A stretch of 64,000 nt of DNA from Indioceanicola sp046045995 (GCA_046045995.1 JBJOKR010000003.1:1-64000), one strand, 5' to 3'. Counted from the first letter of the stretch, positions 50,082-59,279 are shown. Numbers and translations are program-made. The notes: generated by a model not told the origin, from the sequence alone.

Positions 50082-51368
50082 TCAGCGCAGCCTGGCCATC
50101 CAGATTCCAAGCGCGGTGAGGGTGCTGGCGATCCAGGCGATGATGAAGACCGCCACCCCCACGGGCACATCGGGCCAGGCGGGGGAGCCGGACAGGTCGC
50201 GGCCATAGTCGCGGATCTCCCCCACCCCGGACAGGGCGGAGAGCAGGACCACCGCCACGGTGACACCATAGGCCAGGGCGATCGGGCGGCGCAGCGTGCG
50301 GGGGCCGCGGGCCCGCTGCTGCCGCCGGGCCTGGAGCCACGCCCCGGTGAGGCAGAGGCCGGACAGGCCGAGCCCGAACAGGAACCAGACCGTCTTGCTC
50401 CACAACCCGGCGAAATCCCCGAAATGCAGGGGATCGGCGGTATCGATCCATCGGTGATAGGGGGAGAGGTCGGCCGCCCGCTGTACGCCCAGCACCCGGC
50501 CGTCCCGCGGGTCCAGCCAGATCCGGGCGGCCCGGTCGCGGACCAGCAGTGCCCCGTCCTGGCCGTGCAGTTCCAGCGGGGCCGCCGGGTACCCGTCCAG
50601 GGACAAGGCGCGCAACTGTAACGCCGGATACGCGGCCCCGGCGGCGGCCACCAGGGTGTCCAGATCCGGCGGCGGGTCTAAGGCCTGTACCCCGGCCGGC
50701 AATTCGGGGCCCGCGGGCGACCGGGGCGCGTACCATTCCACCAGGTACCAGATGCCCGTGCTGCCGATGACCAGTACGAACCACAGGGACCAGAGCCCGG
50801 CCAGCTTGTGCAGCCCGCTCCAGAACACGGTGGGGCCCTTGCCCCATTCCAGGGTGAAGAAGCCGCGCCACCAGCGGCGATAGAAGACAAGGCTGGTGAC
50901 CAGACTGCCCAGCAGGACAAGGGCGAGAAGGCAGACGATCCAATAGCCCAGCGGCACGCCCGCGATCTGCCAGTCGCCGATGAACAGCGACATGTGGAAG
51001 CTGCGGAGGAAGCGCTGGACGTTGAAATAGCTGGTCACCGCCGTCACGGTGCCGGTGGCGGGGTCAAGGAAGGCCCGATGTGTGGTGCCGCCGGGATCCT
51101 GCACCCACGCCTCCACCGGCCAGCCGGGAGCATAGGGGGCGTTGAGGCGGGTGATCGTCCAGCCGGGGCGGGCGGCGGCGACGGCATCATGGGCCCGCTG
51201 CCAGGCGATTGGCTCCTCCATCACCGCGGCGCGGGCGACCGGGTTCAGCAGCCAGTCGATCTCCCGGGAGAAGACGGCGACCGTGCCCGACCAGCAGACG
51301 ACGAACAGCAGCAGCCCCGACGTCAGGCCAAGCCAACTGTGCCACTGGAACCAGTCCCGCCGCTTCAT
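50082..51368 (-). CDS. PepSY-associated membrane protein
   Basis: The 428-residue protein has the PepSY_TM layout: an N-terminal DWFQWHSWLGLTSGLLLFVVCW helix with its His, a periplasmic PepSY region (about 50-180), and further helices. These include VPLGYWIVCLLALVLLGSLV and VFWSGLHKLAGLWSLWFVLV, where paired His residues could bind haem, then FLFGLGLSGLCLTGAWLQAR. Members next to TonB receptors act in iron assimilation, often as siderophore-iron reductases. It lies 55 bp after the receptor gene on the same strand, so the two are probably co-transcribed. The ATG at 51368 replaces a longer frame to 51512. Confidence 0.82.
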   Translation of the reverse strand: MKRRDWFQWHSWLGLTSGLLLFVVCWSGTVAVFSREIDWLLNPVARAAVMEEPIAWQRAHDAVAAARPGWTITRLNAPYAPGWPVEAWVQDPGGTTHRAFLDPATGTVTAVTSYFNVQRFLRSFHMSLFIGDWQIAGVPLGYWIVCLLALVLLGSLVTSLVFYRRWWRGFFTLEWGKGPTVFWSGLHKLAGLWSLWFVLVIGSTGIWYLVEWYAPRSPAGPELPAGVQALDPPPDLDTLVAAAGAAYPALQLRALSLDGYPAAPLELHGQDGALLVRDRAARIWLDPRDGRVLGVQRAADLSPYHRWIDTADPLHFGDFAGLWSKTVWFLFGLGLSGLCLTGAWLQARRQQRARGPRTLRRPIALAYGVTVAVVLLSALSGVGEIRDYGRDLSGSPAWPDVPVGVAVFIIAWIASTLTALGIWMARLR

Positions 51369-51423
51369 ACGCCCGCTCCCGCCCCCATCCCCGCTCCCGC
51401 TCCCCGTCCGGACCGCCCGTGGA

Positions 51424-53616
51424 TCAGTAGCGCACGCGGTAGCCGAGGGTGAGGCGACGCCCCTCCTCCAGCGTTTCCGCGAAGCCCCCACCCTGGAGGG
51501 AGACGTTGACATAGCGCCGGTCCAGCAGGTTGGAGAGGCTGGCCGTCACCTCCCCCGGGCCGACGGCATAGGTGGCGGACAGGTCCATCAGGAAGACGCT
51601 GTCGGTGTTGATGAAGCCCAGCCCCTGCTCCGCCGGGGAGAAGTAATCGGCAGCACCGATCCAGGTGGCCTGGACCCGGGTGTCCAGCCCGTCCAGCAGG
51701 GTGGCCGCCACATGGGCCGTGACGCGGAAGGGGGAAACCTGATCGCTGGAGTAATCGATCCAGCGGCCCAGATCCTCATTGAACACCTCCCCCCGCTGCC
51801 AGGTGATCACGGCGCCGGTGGACAGGCTGTCGCTCACCGACCAGTCCACCGACCCCTCAAGCCCGCGGAACTTCTGCGGCACCCGCAGCGGGATCAAGGG
51901 GCAGAAGGTCTGCCCGGCGCAGCTGGGATCGCTTTGCAGCAGGGAGGCCTTGTCCGATTCCGAATAGAAGGCCGCGGCGGAGAGGGCGACCGGCCCGATC
52001 GTGCCGCGCAGGCCCAGTTCCACCTGGTCGGAGGTGGCGGGTTCCGGCGTGATGCTGGACGGGTCGGTGACGCCGCGGGCCGCACGCCCCAGCTGGCTCA
52101 ACTCCGCCCCCTGGCTGAACCCGCCATAGAGCTGCAACCCGTCGGTCAGGTCATGGATGGCCCCGGCATTGAACAGCCAGAGGTCGCTTTCGCCCAGGTC
52201 GCCGGGGGTGGCGGGCCGGGGCAGGGTGGGGTCATAGGCATCGTCCCCCACCTCCCCCCGGTACAGCTCCCGCCGGGCCCCGCCGGACAGGCGCAGGTCG
52301 CCCAGCACCAGTTCGCCCTGGGTGAACAGGCCATAGGTGCGCAAGATCACCTCCGGCGCGATATAGCCGGTTGTCCGGTCCGGGTCGGTTGGGGATTTCA
52401 GCAGGCGGATGACCCGCGAACTCTGGAAATCCGCCCCGTATTGCAGCTCCAGCACCGGGCCGCCCAGGTCGAAGCTCCGCGCCAGGGTGGAGCGAAGGCC
52501 GACGGCCCCGTTCTCCCGGTCGTCATTGAAGAAATCCGGGGCGCCGCCGTTGCTTTCCTGGAAATTCGCCCGCTGCAGATAGGTCTGTTCCTGAAGGAAG
52601 CCGGACAGGAACAGCCGATGGCCCACCACCTCCTGAACCTCATAGGAGAGGGCTACGGTGTACAGCTCATCATAGCTGGTGTCGCGGAACGGGTTTGGCT
52701 GGATGGCGATCACGTCGGGCCGGACCTGGCCGGCGGCGATATCCGCCCCATCGGCGGCGTATTCGCGCCCCGGCTCCTCCCGGTAATAGGTACCGGTCAG
52801 GCGCAGCCTGCCCCGTTCCGCCAGGTCCAGCCCGAGAGAGCCGTTCAGCGACCAGGCGTCATAGGCGGTGGCGACGACGCGGTTCCCGTCCGGGTCGCGG
52901 CCGGCATCCGCATCCTCATACCCCGCCCCAACGTACCAGTCCCAGGCCCCATCCCGGCGGCCGGCCCCGGTGTACAGGTCATGCCGCCAGGTCCCGCCCG
53001 GATGGTCGGTGCTGAAGCCGGTCTGGGCGACGGCGTCGATCTCCAGCGCCTCCCCCTTGGCGCGGCGGGTGATCAGGTTGACGATGCCGCCCGGAGCACC
53101 CGCCCCGTACAGGGAGGTGGCACCCCGCACCACCTCCACCTGCTCAAGGGCGAAGGGATTGACCTGGAAGGCCGCGTTGCAGGTGGACGGGCGCAGTTCC
53201 TGGTTCGCGGGCACGCCGTTGATCTGGAAGTTCACCGTCCGCCCGCGGATCCGGGTGAGGCAGCCGCTGCGCCCGCCGGTGCTGACATTCAGCCCCGGCA
53301 CCGTGACATCCAGCACCTTCAGGATATTGGGGGAGAGGGTGAGCTGGGTCGCCAGATCCTCCGGCCCCAGGACGGAGACGGAGGTGGTGATCTCCCGGAT
53401 CGCGGCCCCGCGGCGGGACCCTGTGATGGTGATCTCCTCGATCCCCGTGGCAGCCGCCGCCACCGCCTGCCCCTGGGCCGGTCCCTGGGCCGGTCCCTGG
53501 GCCGGTATCGCGGGGCTGGTGCCTGCCGTGGTCTGGGCCTGGGCCAGAGCCGGGCCGGGCAGCAACGGGATCAGGGCGGGGATCAGGGCGGCGGAAAGCA
53601 GGAGCGCGCGGCGCAT
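51424..53616 (-). CDS. TonB-dependent receptor, probably for an iron chelate
   Basis: The 730-residue receptor has a signal peptide (RRALLLSAALIPALIPLLPG, PALAQAQ) and a repeat-containing linker. The TonB box is EEITITGS, and the plug carries LDVTVPGLNVSTGGRSG and LTRIRGRTVNFQINGVPANQ. The receptor-signature blocks LEQVEVVRGATSLYGAGAPG and GIVNLITRRAKGE follow, and the barrel ends LGYRVRY. The ATG at 53616 follows GAGGG. The PepSY protein downstream supports uptake of a siderophore or other iron chelate. A TTGACA promoter and a perfect dyad lie just upstream. The ligand cannot be set from sequence. Confidence 0.87.
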   Translation of the reverse strand: MRRALLLSAALIPALIPLLPGPALAQAQTTAGTSPAIPAQGPAQGPAQGQAVAAAATGIEEITITGSRRGAAIREITTSVSVLGPEDLATQLTLSPNILKVLDVTVPGLNVSTGGRSGCLTRIRGRTVNFQINGVPANQELRPSTCNAAFQVNPFALEQVEVVRGATSLYGAGAPGGIVNLITRRAKGEALEIDAVAQTGFSTDHPGGTWRHDLYTGAGRRDGAWDWYVGAGYEDADAGRDPDGNRVVATAYDAWSLNGSLGLDLAERGRLRLTGTYYREEPGREYAADGADIAAGQVRPDVIAIQPNPFRDTSYDELYTVALSYEVQEVVGHRLFLSGFLQEQTYLQRANFQESNGGAPDFFNDDRENGAVGLRSTLARSFDLGGPVLELQYGADFQSSRVIRLLKSPTDPDRTTGYIAPEVILRTYGLFTQGELVLGDLRLSGGARRELYRGEVGDDAYDPTLPRPATPGDLGESDLWLFNAGAIHDLTDGLQLYGGFSQGAELSQLGRAARGVTDPSSITPEPATSDQVELGLRGTIGPVALSAAAFYSESDKASLLQSDPSCAGQTFCPLIPLRVPQKFRGLEGSVDWSVSDSLSTGAVITWQRGEVFNEDLGRWIDYSSDQVSPFRVTAHVAATLLDGLDTRVQATWIGAADYFSPAEQGLGFINTDSVFLMDLSATYAVGPGEVTASLSNLLDRRYVNVSLQGGGFAETLEEGRRLTLGYRVRY
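53471..53506 (-). repeat. 12-bp tandem repeat in the TonB receptor linker
   Basis: TGGGCCGGTCCC-type units repeat about three times, encoding QGPAQGPAQG-like residues after the signal peptide. A 12-bp period keeps the frame and may vary in copy number. Confidence 0.65.
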
Positions 53617-53627
53617 GGGACCCTCAA

Positions 53628-53652
53628 GCAAACGATTATGCGAATCGTTTGC
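53628..53652. promoter_or_regulatory. Perfect inverted repeat at the TonB receptor transcription start
   Basis: GCAAACGATT (53628-53637) and AATCGTTTGC (53643-53652) flank ATGCG. It lies 12-36 bp upstream of the ATG and would straddle the predicted transcription start. The symmetry and position suit a repressor operator. It is not the classical Fur or RirA box. The arm GCAAACGATT also occurs in the sucrose operator at 30658-30667. Confidence 0.6.
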
Positions 53653-53654
53653 AG

Positions 53655-53683
53655 GCTGTAGGTCCTAAGTGTTCCGCTGTCAA
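53655..53683 (-). promoter_or_regulatory. Sigma-70-type promoter of the TonB receptor operon
   Basis: On the minus strand TTGACA (53683-53678) and TACAGC (53660-53655) are 17 bp apart. The -35 is perfect; the -10 is weak. The perfect dyad begins directly downstream. Confidence 0.55.
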
Positions 53684-53903
53684 GACCCCGCAGGCGAAGG
53701 GTCCTTTGCAGCGGCATCCGGCGGGCGTGCGGATGGCCGGCCCGCAGCCGGGTCCGTCATCTGCACGTCAGCACAGACCGACGGTATGCACCGGTGATCC
53801 GGGCGGGCTTGAACAGCGTAAGGAGGGTAGGGGAGGGGGCAGTACTCCCGGACCCGCTCCGGCCCTGTACCCTGCGATCCACCTTTATCCATGATGGAGT
53901 CCG

Positions 53904-54704
53904 ATGCATCCTCCCCGCCTGTCCCGCCGGTCCATGCTTGCCCTTCTGCCCCTTGGCATGACGCTGGCGGCGGTGAAGCCAGGCCTTGCCGTCCCTGCTG
54001 TCGGTGCCACCCGCTATCTGGACCTGGGGGCACCGCCGCTGCGCCGGGTCGTGGATCGGGTCGTGGCCGGTCTGGCAACGGATCGGGACAGGGCAGTCGT
54101 TCTGCATGACTGGGTCCGCGACCGGATCCCCTTCGGTTTCGCCGCGGGGTTCTGGGACCAGCGGGCCTCCACCGTCTTGCGGGTGGGGCGTGGCTACTGC
54201 AACACCAAGTCCACCCTGTTCACGGCCCTGCTGCGGATCGCCGGCATTCCGGCCCGGCAGGTCTTCGTGGATATCGATGCCGCCGTTCTGCATGGGCTGG
54301 TCGATCCTGGTACGCCCTTCGTCGATCATTCCTATGTGGAGGTGTGGATCGAGGGGGCTTGGCGGGCCACGGATTCCTATATCGTGGACAAGCCCCTGTT
54401 CCAGGCCGCCCGGCAGCGCGCGGGCACGGAGGGGCGGCGGTTCGGCTATGGCGTCCACGCCACTGGAACCTGCGACTGGGACGGTCTGTCGCCGGCCTTT
54501 TCCCAGTACAACCTGAACCAAGCCGGGGGCATTGATGCGGCCCCGCTGGGCACCCGCGTCTGGGGGGTGTTCGAGGATGTGGGCGCGTTCTATGATCAGG
54601 CGGAAGGGACCTGGAGCCGCCTGAACGGGCTGGCGCGCGCCGGGTTCGGCCTGCTGGCCGGGGGGGCCAACGGGCGGGCCGAGGATCTTCGCCGGGGGCT
54701 TTGA
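53904..54704 (+). CDS. Secreted transglutaminase-like protein
   Basis: The 266-residue protein has a signal peptide with a twin-Arg pattern (LSRRSMLALLPLGMTLAA, residues 6-23) and a transglutaminase-core fold. The putative catalytic Cys is in VGRGYCNTKSTLFTALLR (about residue 99). His is in VDHSYVEVWIEGAWRATDSY, with the Asp in the same segment. Upstream segments DRAVVLHDWVRDRIPFGF are typical of the domain. Such secreted enzymes act as cysteine proteases or amidases. The ATG at 53904 has GGAG five bases upstream. It is convergent with the downstream TonB receptor. The substrate is unknown. Confidence 0.78.
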   Translation: MHPPRLSRRSMLALLPLGMTLAAVKPGLAVPAVGATRYLDLGAPPLRRVVDRVVAGLATDRDRAVVLHDWVRDRIPFGFAAGFWDQRASTVLRVGRGYCNTKSTLFTALLRIAGIPARQVFVDIDAAVLHGLVDPGTPFVDHSYVEVWIEGAWRATDSYIVDKPLFQAARQRAGTEGRRFGYGVHATGTCDWDGLSPAFSQYNLNQAGGIDAAPLGTRVWGVFEDVGAFYDQAEGTWSRLNGLARAGFGLLAGGANGRAEDLRRGL

Positions 54705-54753
54705 CCCCCCGGAGGCCGCTGTCCCGGCCGGTTGCGCGCGCGGATGCGGAGAG

Positions 54754-54782
54754 GGGCAGGGGGGATGTCCCCCCGCCTGCCC
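54754..54782. terminator. Convergent hairpin between transglutaminase and TonB receptor genes
   Basis: GGGCA/TGCCC and GGGGGG/CCCCCC (54754-54782) form a stepped stem around ATGT, with a three-base bulge. No U-run is obvious. It lies between two convergent genes and could act for both. Confidence 0.45.
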
Positions 54783-54831
54783 TGCTCGCGGCCGCTCCGC
54801 CTGCCCCTTCCGACCCTGCTTGGTGCCGTGG

Positions 54832-57342
54832 TCAGAACCGGACCTGGGTCCGGACGTAGTAATAGGCGCCGTTGAAGCCGATGGGGCTCAACACGTCATA
54901 GGGGAAGTTGCCGAAATAGCTGATGTCGGCGATCGACCGGTCGGGGTAGTTGTCCAGCACATTGTTGCCGCCCACCGCGATGGTCACCGCCTCCGTCACG
55001 TCGTAGGACACCTCCAGGTCGATGGCCCATTCGGCGCCATAGGTCTGGGTGGGGGTGAAGCCGCCGCCGAAATCGAAGACGCGGGTCGTCTCCCCATGCC
55101 GGGTGCCGCGCAGCAGCAGGCCCAGGGCATCACGGTCATAGCTGGCCGACAGGATCAGCTTGTCCCGGGGTGCCGCCTCCTCCAGGGTGTTGCGCTCCTC
55201 CGTCCCGACCAGGGTCGGGCTGCCGCCCAGGCCGACCAGGACGGCGGGCGTGGCCTTCACCCGGTCGATCTCCGTCTTGGCGTAGTTATAGGCGGCGGTC
55301 AGGTCCAGGCGGCCATCCGCAACCTCCCCCGTCCAGGTGGCGACCACGTCCACGCCTTCTGTCGTGGTGTCCACGGCGTTGGTGAAGAAGTTCACACTTT
55401 CCACCCCCTGGATGCCCAGGCGGCTGCGCACCAGGGCGCCGACACCGCTGAACCGTTCGGACAGGGTGACCCGATCCTCCACCTCGATCCGGAACAGGTC
55501 GACCGTCACGGTCAGGCCGTTGCCCAGATCGCCGGTGATGCCAGCACTGGTGTTGAAGGCTGATTCTTCCTCCAGATCCTCCGCCCCCAGCAGCCGGCCG
55601 ATGGGGCTGTCCACGGCCACGGTGCGGATGGTGGTCAGCGCCCCGCCATCCCCCAGGTTGATGGAGGAGAACTGGAACGCCGTCTGGGCCAGCGAGGGCG
55701 CGCGCACGTTGCTGGACACGGCCCCGCGCAGGGCGAACCCGTCGGTCAGGGCGAAGCGGCCGGACAGCTTGCCGGTCAGGGTATCGCCGAAATCGCTGTA
55801 ATGCTCATACCGCCCGGCGATGCCCAGGGTCAGGCGCTCCACCACCTGCCCCTCCAGGTCGGCATAGAAGCCGATCACGTCGCGGTCGGCATCGGCCGTA
55901 TCCTCCGGCGCCAGGCCGGGGCCCGCCTGGGCACCGATGGCCAGCGGGCGGGGGCCCGCGACATAACCGGCACGGTCGCCGGCCGTCGTCTCGAACCACT
56001 CCCGCCGGGCTTCCGCCCCCACGGCCAGCAGCAGCGGGCCGGCCAGACCCGCCTGGAACTCCCGCGTGGCATCCAGGTTCAGGCTGGCCTGATCGTAGCG
56101 GAAGGTGGCCAGGTGGAACTCGGTCGGGCTGTCCGTCCCCAGGGACGGGTTGAGCGACCGGCGCACACCGCTGTCGAACTCATTCATGCCGTAGGTCAGG
56201 CCGGCATCCCAGCTCCACCCCGCCGCCTCCCCGCGCAGGCCGCCGGTCGCAGCCAGATCCAGGTTCTCACCCGTCGTTTCCGGCCGGTAGCCGTTGGGGA
56301 AGATGGCCGGAACGGCCTGGAACCCGTCGGGGAAGCGGAAGAAGGCGGAGCCGACGCTTTCCCGGTAGCCGGCCGTGCCGAAGCCATAGGCGACAAGCCC
56401 GCCGGAAAGCGGCACCTCCGCATTCACGAAGCTGTTGAACCCGTCCACATCCGGGTCGCCGGCATTGAACTGGTTGGCCGCCGCCGCCGCCCGGTTGGCC
56501 GCGGTATTCGCTTCGAAGAAGGGCAATTCCCCCGGGGCGGCACGCTTGGTGGCGTTGCGGGCGGTGTATTCCCCGCCGATGCGGATGAACCCGCCATCGC
56601 CCAGGCCGAAGCCGTAATCGGCATTGGCCACATAGGTCTGACCGTCGGTGATGCTGTCATCCAGGGGATCGAAATCCGTGTGGTGCAGGCCGAAACTGGC
56701 GGAGGCCTGGCCCCCTTCGGCCCCGCCCTTCAGCACCAGGTTGACCACGCCCGCCACCGCGTCGGACCCGTACAGGGCGCCCGCACCATCGCGCAGCACC
56801 TCCACCCGCTCCACCGCGTTCACGGGGATGGTGTTCAGGTCCACCGGGGCGGTGCCGCGGCCAATCTTGCTTTCGATGTTCAGCACGGCGGAGCTGTGGC
56901 GCCGCTTGCCGTTCACCAGCACCAGCACCTGATCCGGGCTCATCCCCCGGATCTGGGCGGATCGGATGCTGTCGGCAGTGCCGGAATTGGACTGGCGGGG
57001 GAAGTTCACCGACGGGACCAGGGTCTGCAAGACCTGCCCGACCTCCCCGCCCAGGGTGGCGGCGCGGGTGATGTCCGCGGCGGAGATCACATCGACGGGC
57101 ACCGCACTTTCCAGCACCGTCCGGGGCTTGCCGCGCGAGCCGACAACCACGATCTCCTCCAGCGGGGCGTCACCCTGGCCGACGACGGGGGCAGGTGCTG
57201 CCGTCTGGGCGGATGCACCGGCCACCGGGAAGGCGGCCAGTCCGGCCAGGAGGGCCACCGCACTGGCCTGGAGCCCGCGAAGCCCGATCCGGCCGACCAA
57301 GCCGGTGGGATATTCCTGCGGGCGGGAACGGCGGACGATCAT
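54832..57342 (-). CDS. TonB-dependent receptor
   Basis: The 836-residue receptor has a signal peptide (LQASAVALLAGLAAFPVAGA, SAQ) and the TonB box LEEIVVVGSRG. The plug carries VLQTLVPSVNFPRQSNSGT, SAQIRGMSPDQVLVLVNGKR, and the VEVLRDGAGALYGSDAVAGV and NLVLKGG blocks. The barrel ends with VRTQVRF. The ATG at 57342 has AAGGAG nine bases upstream. This subfamily, with RGMSPDQVLVLVNGKRRH, is abundant in sphingomonads and Azospirillaceae and is annotated for iron or other complexes without proof. It is divergent from the ABC importer genes. The ligand is unknown. Confidence 0.88.
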   Translation of the reverse strand: MIVRRSRPQEYPTGLVGRIGLRGLQASAVALLAGLAAFPVAGASAQTAAPAPVVGQGDAPLEEIVVVGSRGKPRTVLESAVPVDVISAADITRAATLGGEVGQVLQTLVPSVNFPRQSNSGTADSIRSAQIRGMSPDQVLVLVNGKRRHSSAVLNIESKIGRGTAPVDLNTIPVNAVERVEVLRDGAGALYGSDAVAGVVNLVLKGGAEGGQASASFGLHHTDFDPLDDSITDGQTYVANADYGFGLGDGGFIRIGGEYTARNATKRAAPGELPFFEANTAANRAAAAANQFNAGDPDVDGFNSFVNAEVPLSGGLVAYGFGTAGYRESVGSAFFRFPDGFQAVPAIFPNGYRPETTGENLDLAATGGLRGEAAGWSWDAGLTYGMNEFDSGVRRSLNPSLGTDSPTEFHLATFRYDQASLNLDATREFQAGLAGPLLLAVGAEARREWFETTAGDRAGYVAGPRPLAIGAQAGPGLAPEDTADADRDVIGFYADLEGQVVERLTLGIAGRYEHYSDFGDTLTGKLSGRFALTDGFALRGAVSSNVRAPSLAQTAFQFSSINLGDGGALTTIRTVAVDSPIGRLLGAEDLEEESAFNTSAGITGDLGNGLTVTVDLFRIEVEDRVTLSERFSGVGALVRSRLGIQGVESVNFFTNAVDTTTEGVDVVATWTGEVADGRLDLTAAYNYAKTEIDRVKATPAVLVGLGGSPTLVGTEERNTLEEAAPRDKLILSASYDRDALGLLLRGTRHGETTRVFDFGGGFTPTQTYGAEWAIDLEVSYDVTEAVTIAVGGNNVLDNYPDRSIADISYFGNFPYDVLSPIGFNGAYYYVRTQVRF

Positions 57343-57387
57343 GACGGACACTCCTTCGGCTTTCGACCCGGCCCGGCCGTTCAACAT

Positions 57388-57560
57388 ACCGGGCGTGTGG
57401 TAATGGTTATTTGTCTAGTAAAGTAATGTGGAATTATCCGCGTCAATGTGTTTTCTACTGCATCCTTGCCGGGTCGCTGTAGGATGCCCCGGCACCGTTG
57501 CAACAATCCCACAGAGGATGCCGGCCCTGTCCCGGGGTCCGGCGCGGAAACCGACCGACG
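57388..57560. promoter_or_regulatory. AT-rich divergent promoter, TonB receptor and ABC importer
   Basis: Bases 57400-57460 are AT-rich in a GC-rich window. On the minus strand TTGACG precedes a T/A-rich stretch ending TTTACT, a possible receptor promoter. No clear Fur box was seen; GGTAATGGTTATTTG at 57399-57413 is loosely Fur-like. No gene is present. Confidence 0.4.
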
Positions 57561-58409
57561 ATGAACCGCCGCCGCCTGCTGTCCACTGCCTTGGCCGCCG
57601 CCTTGCCCGGCTTCCTGTCCGTGACCGCCCTTGCGGGGGCGATGGTCACCGGCCGCCCCGCCCTGGCGCGGGAGCCGATGCTGGACCGCATCCGCGCCCG
57701 CGGTACGATCCGGGTGGGCACGACGGGGGATTACTTCCCCTATTCCTTCCGGGATGTGCGCAGCGGATCCTTCATCGGCCATGATGTGGATCTGGCGAAG
57801 CGGCTGGCCGCCGATCTGGGCGTGGGGGTGGAATTCGTCCAGGCCACCTGGCCCACCATCGTGGCGGGGTTGCGGGCGGGGAAATACGACATCGCTGCCA
57901 GTGGCATCACCATCACGCCGGAACGGGCCCGGGCCGTCGCCTTCAGCCGGTCCTACCTGTCCCCCGCCTTCGTCGCCATCGTCCCGGCCACGGCGGCAGC
58001 GGGGTATGCGAGTTGGCGTGACCTGGACCGGCCGGGCATCACCATCTCCCTGCAACAGGGAACGGCCCCCGAAACGGCGGCGAAGCGGGCCTTCACCCAG
58101 GCGCGGCTGGTGTCGGTGATGGAACCGGTGATCGACTTCACGGAGGTGCTGGCCGGACGCGCCGATGCCACCATCACCGACAACCTGTATTTCGCCACCA
58201 AGATCCGCAGCGAATACCCCCAGCTTGCCATGGTCGGCGGGGAGCCGCTGGCGGAGGCGGAGACGGGCCTGATGACCCGCCAGGGGGAGGAGGCGCTGGT
58301 CGCCTGGATCGATGCCTGGATCGGGGAGCGCAAGGCAGACGGGTTCCTGGACCAGCTTTACCGCACCTGGTTCGAGGCCGGGGGAGCCGGGGCCGGGGGC
58401 GCCCGGTGA
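57561..58409 (+). CDS. Amino-acid-type ABC transporter substrate-binding protein
   Basis: The 282-residue protein has a signal peptide (RRRLLSTALAAALPGFLSVT, ALAG) and the family-3 solute-binding fold. RGTIRVGTTGDYFPYSFRD starts it. Further blocks are FIGHDVDLAKRLAADLGVGV, VAGLRAGKYDIAASGITITP, GITISLQQGT and ADATITDNLYFA. These resemble amino-acid and cyclohexadienyl-dehydratase-like binding proteins. The ATG at 57561 was chosen over an upstream TTG at 57498. The permease gene overlaps its stop as GTGA. No ATP-binding subunit is in the window. Confidence 0.85.
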   Translation: MNRRRLLSTALAAALPGFLSVTALAGAMVTGRPALAREPMLDRIRARGTIRVGTTGDYFPYSFRDVRSGSFIGHDVDLAKRLAADLGVGVEFVQATWPTIVAGLRAGKYDIAASGITITPERARAVAFSRSYLSPAFVAIVPATAAAGYASWRDLDRPGITISLQQGTAPETAAKRAFTQARLVSVMEPVIDFTEVLAGRADATITDNLYFATKIRSEYPQLAMVGGEPLAEAETGLMTRQGEEALVAWIDAWIGERKADGFLDQLYRTWFEAGGAGAGGAR

Positions 58410-59248
58410 GCCTGCCCGACCGTACTGCACCGGCCCACCGCGGCCTGCGCCGCGTTGTCACCAGCGCCCTGCGCCGCCACACCCCCCGCCTGATCGCCCT
58501 CTGCGCCCTGCCGCTGCTGGCCGGGTGCGGGGAGGGGTGGGCGGTGATCAGCCCCACGGATCCGGAGGGGTTGGCCAATCTGCGCTTCCTTCTGGCCGGG
58601 GTGGGCCTGACCCTGGGGCTCAGCGCCATCGCCCTGCTGGCGGGCGTGTTGCTGGGGCTTGCACTGGCGGCGCTGCGGCTGTGGGGCAACCGGGCGGCGC
58701 GGCTGCTGGCGGCAGGCTATGTGGAGCTGATCCGCGCCCTGCCGCTGTTCGTGCTCCTGCTCTGGGTCTATTACGCCCTGCCCATCGTGGTGGAAGGGAT
58801 GCCGGAGGATGGTTGGGGCCGGGCCCTGCTGGGCTGGACCGCCGGCCTTTCCCCCTTCACCGCCGCGGCCCTGGCGCTGGGCCTGAACGCGGCCGCCTTC
58901 CTGTCGGAAATCTTCCGGGCGGGGATCGAGGGCATTCCCCGCGGGCAGGTGGAAGCGGCCCGTGCCCTGGGCATGACGCCGTGGCAGATCTTCCGCCTGG
59001 TCATCCTGCCCCAGGCCCTGCGGCAGATGCTGTCGCCCACCATCGGGCAGTTCATCCAGACGGTGAAGGACAGCTCCCTTGCCTCCGTCCTGGGCCTGGC
59101 GGAGCTGACCCGGCGGGCGACGGAGCTGCAGACCCAGACCTACCGCCCGCTGGAAATCTATACCCTGCTGGCCCTGGAATACCTTGTGCTGCTGCTGATT
59201 CTGTCCCAGGTGGCCCGCTGGATCGAACGGCGCAGCCGGCCCCGCTGA
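58406..59248 (+). CDS. Amino-acid-type ABC transporter permease
   Basis: The 280-residue protein has five hydrophobic segments and the HisM/GlnP-type permease signature. VELIRALPLFVLLLWVYYAL and AFLSEIFRAGIEGIPRGQVE lead into EAARALGMTPWQIFRLVILP with QALR, the EAA loop that contacts the ATPase. The GTG start at 58406 overlaps the preceding stop. Residues about 25-45 read LIALCALPLLAGCGEGWAV, which looks like a lipoprotein signal before the transport helices; this is unusual for a permease. No ATPase gene follows; the next gene, pilT, is on the other strand. Confidence 0.85.
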   Translation: MSLPDRTAPAHRGLRRVVTSALRRHTPRLIALCALPLLAGCGEGWAVISPTDPEGLANLRFLLAGVGLTLGLSAIALLAGVLLGLALAALRLWGNRAARLLAAGYVELIRALPLFVLLLWVYYALPIVVEGMPEDGWGRALLGWTAGLSPFTAAALALGLNAAAFLSEIFRAGIEGIPRGQVEAARALGMTPWQIFRLVILPQALRQMLSPTIGQFIQTVKDSSLASVLGLAELTRRATELQTQTYRPLEIYTLLALEYLVLLLILSQVARWIERRSRPR

Positions 59249-59279
59249 CGGCATCGGCGCGGGCGGTCGGGACGTCACA

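Noticed and set aside
51142..53661. Long plus-strand frame of 839 residues opposite the TonB receptor
   Set aside because: Shadow of the receptor gene, with no family resemblance.
53628..53700. Cobalamin or other riboswitch upstream of the TonB receptor
   Set aside because: The leader is far too short and lacks a B12 box; a DNA operator fits better.
57388..57420. Fur box upstream of the TonB receptor at 57342
   Set aside because: The loose GGTAATGGTTATTTG match lacks the symmetric partner needed for a Fur site.
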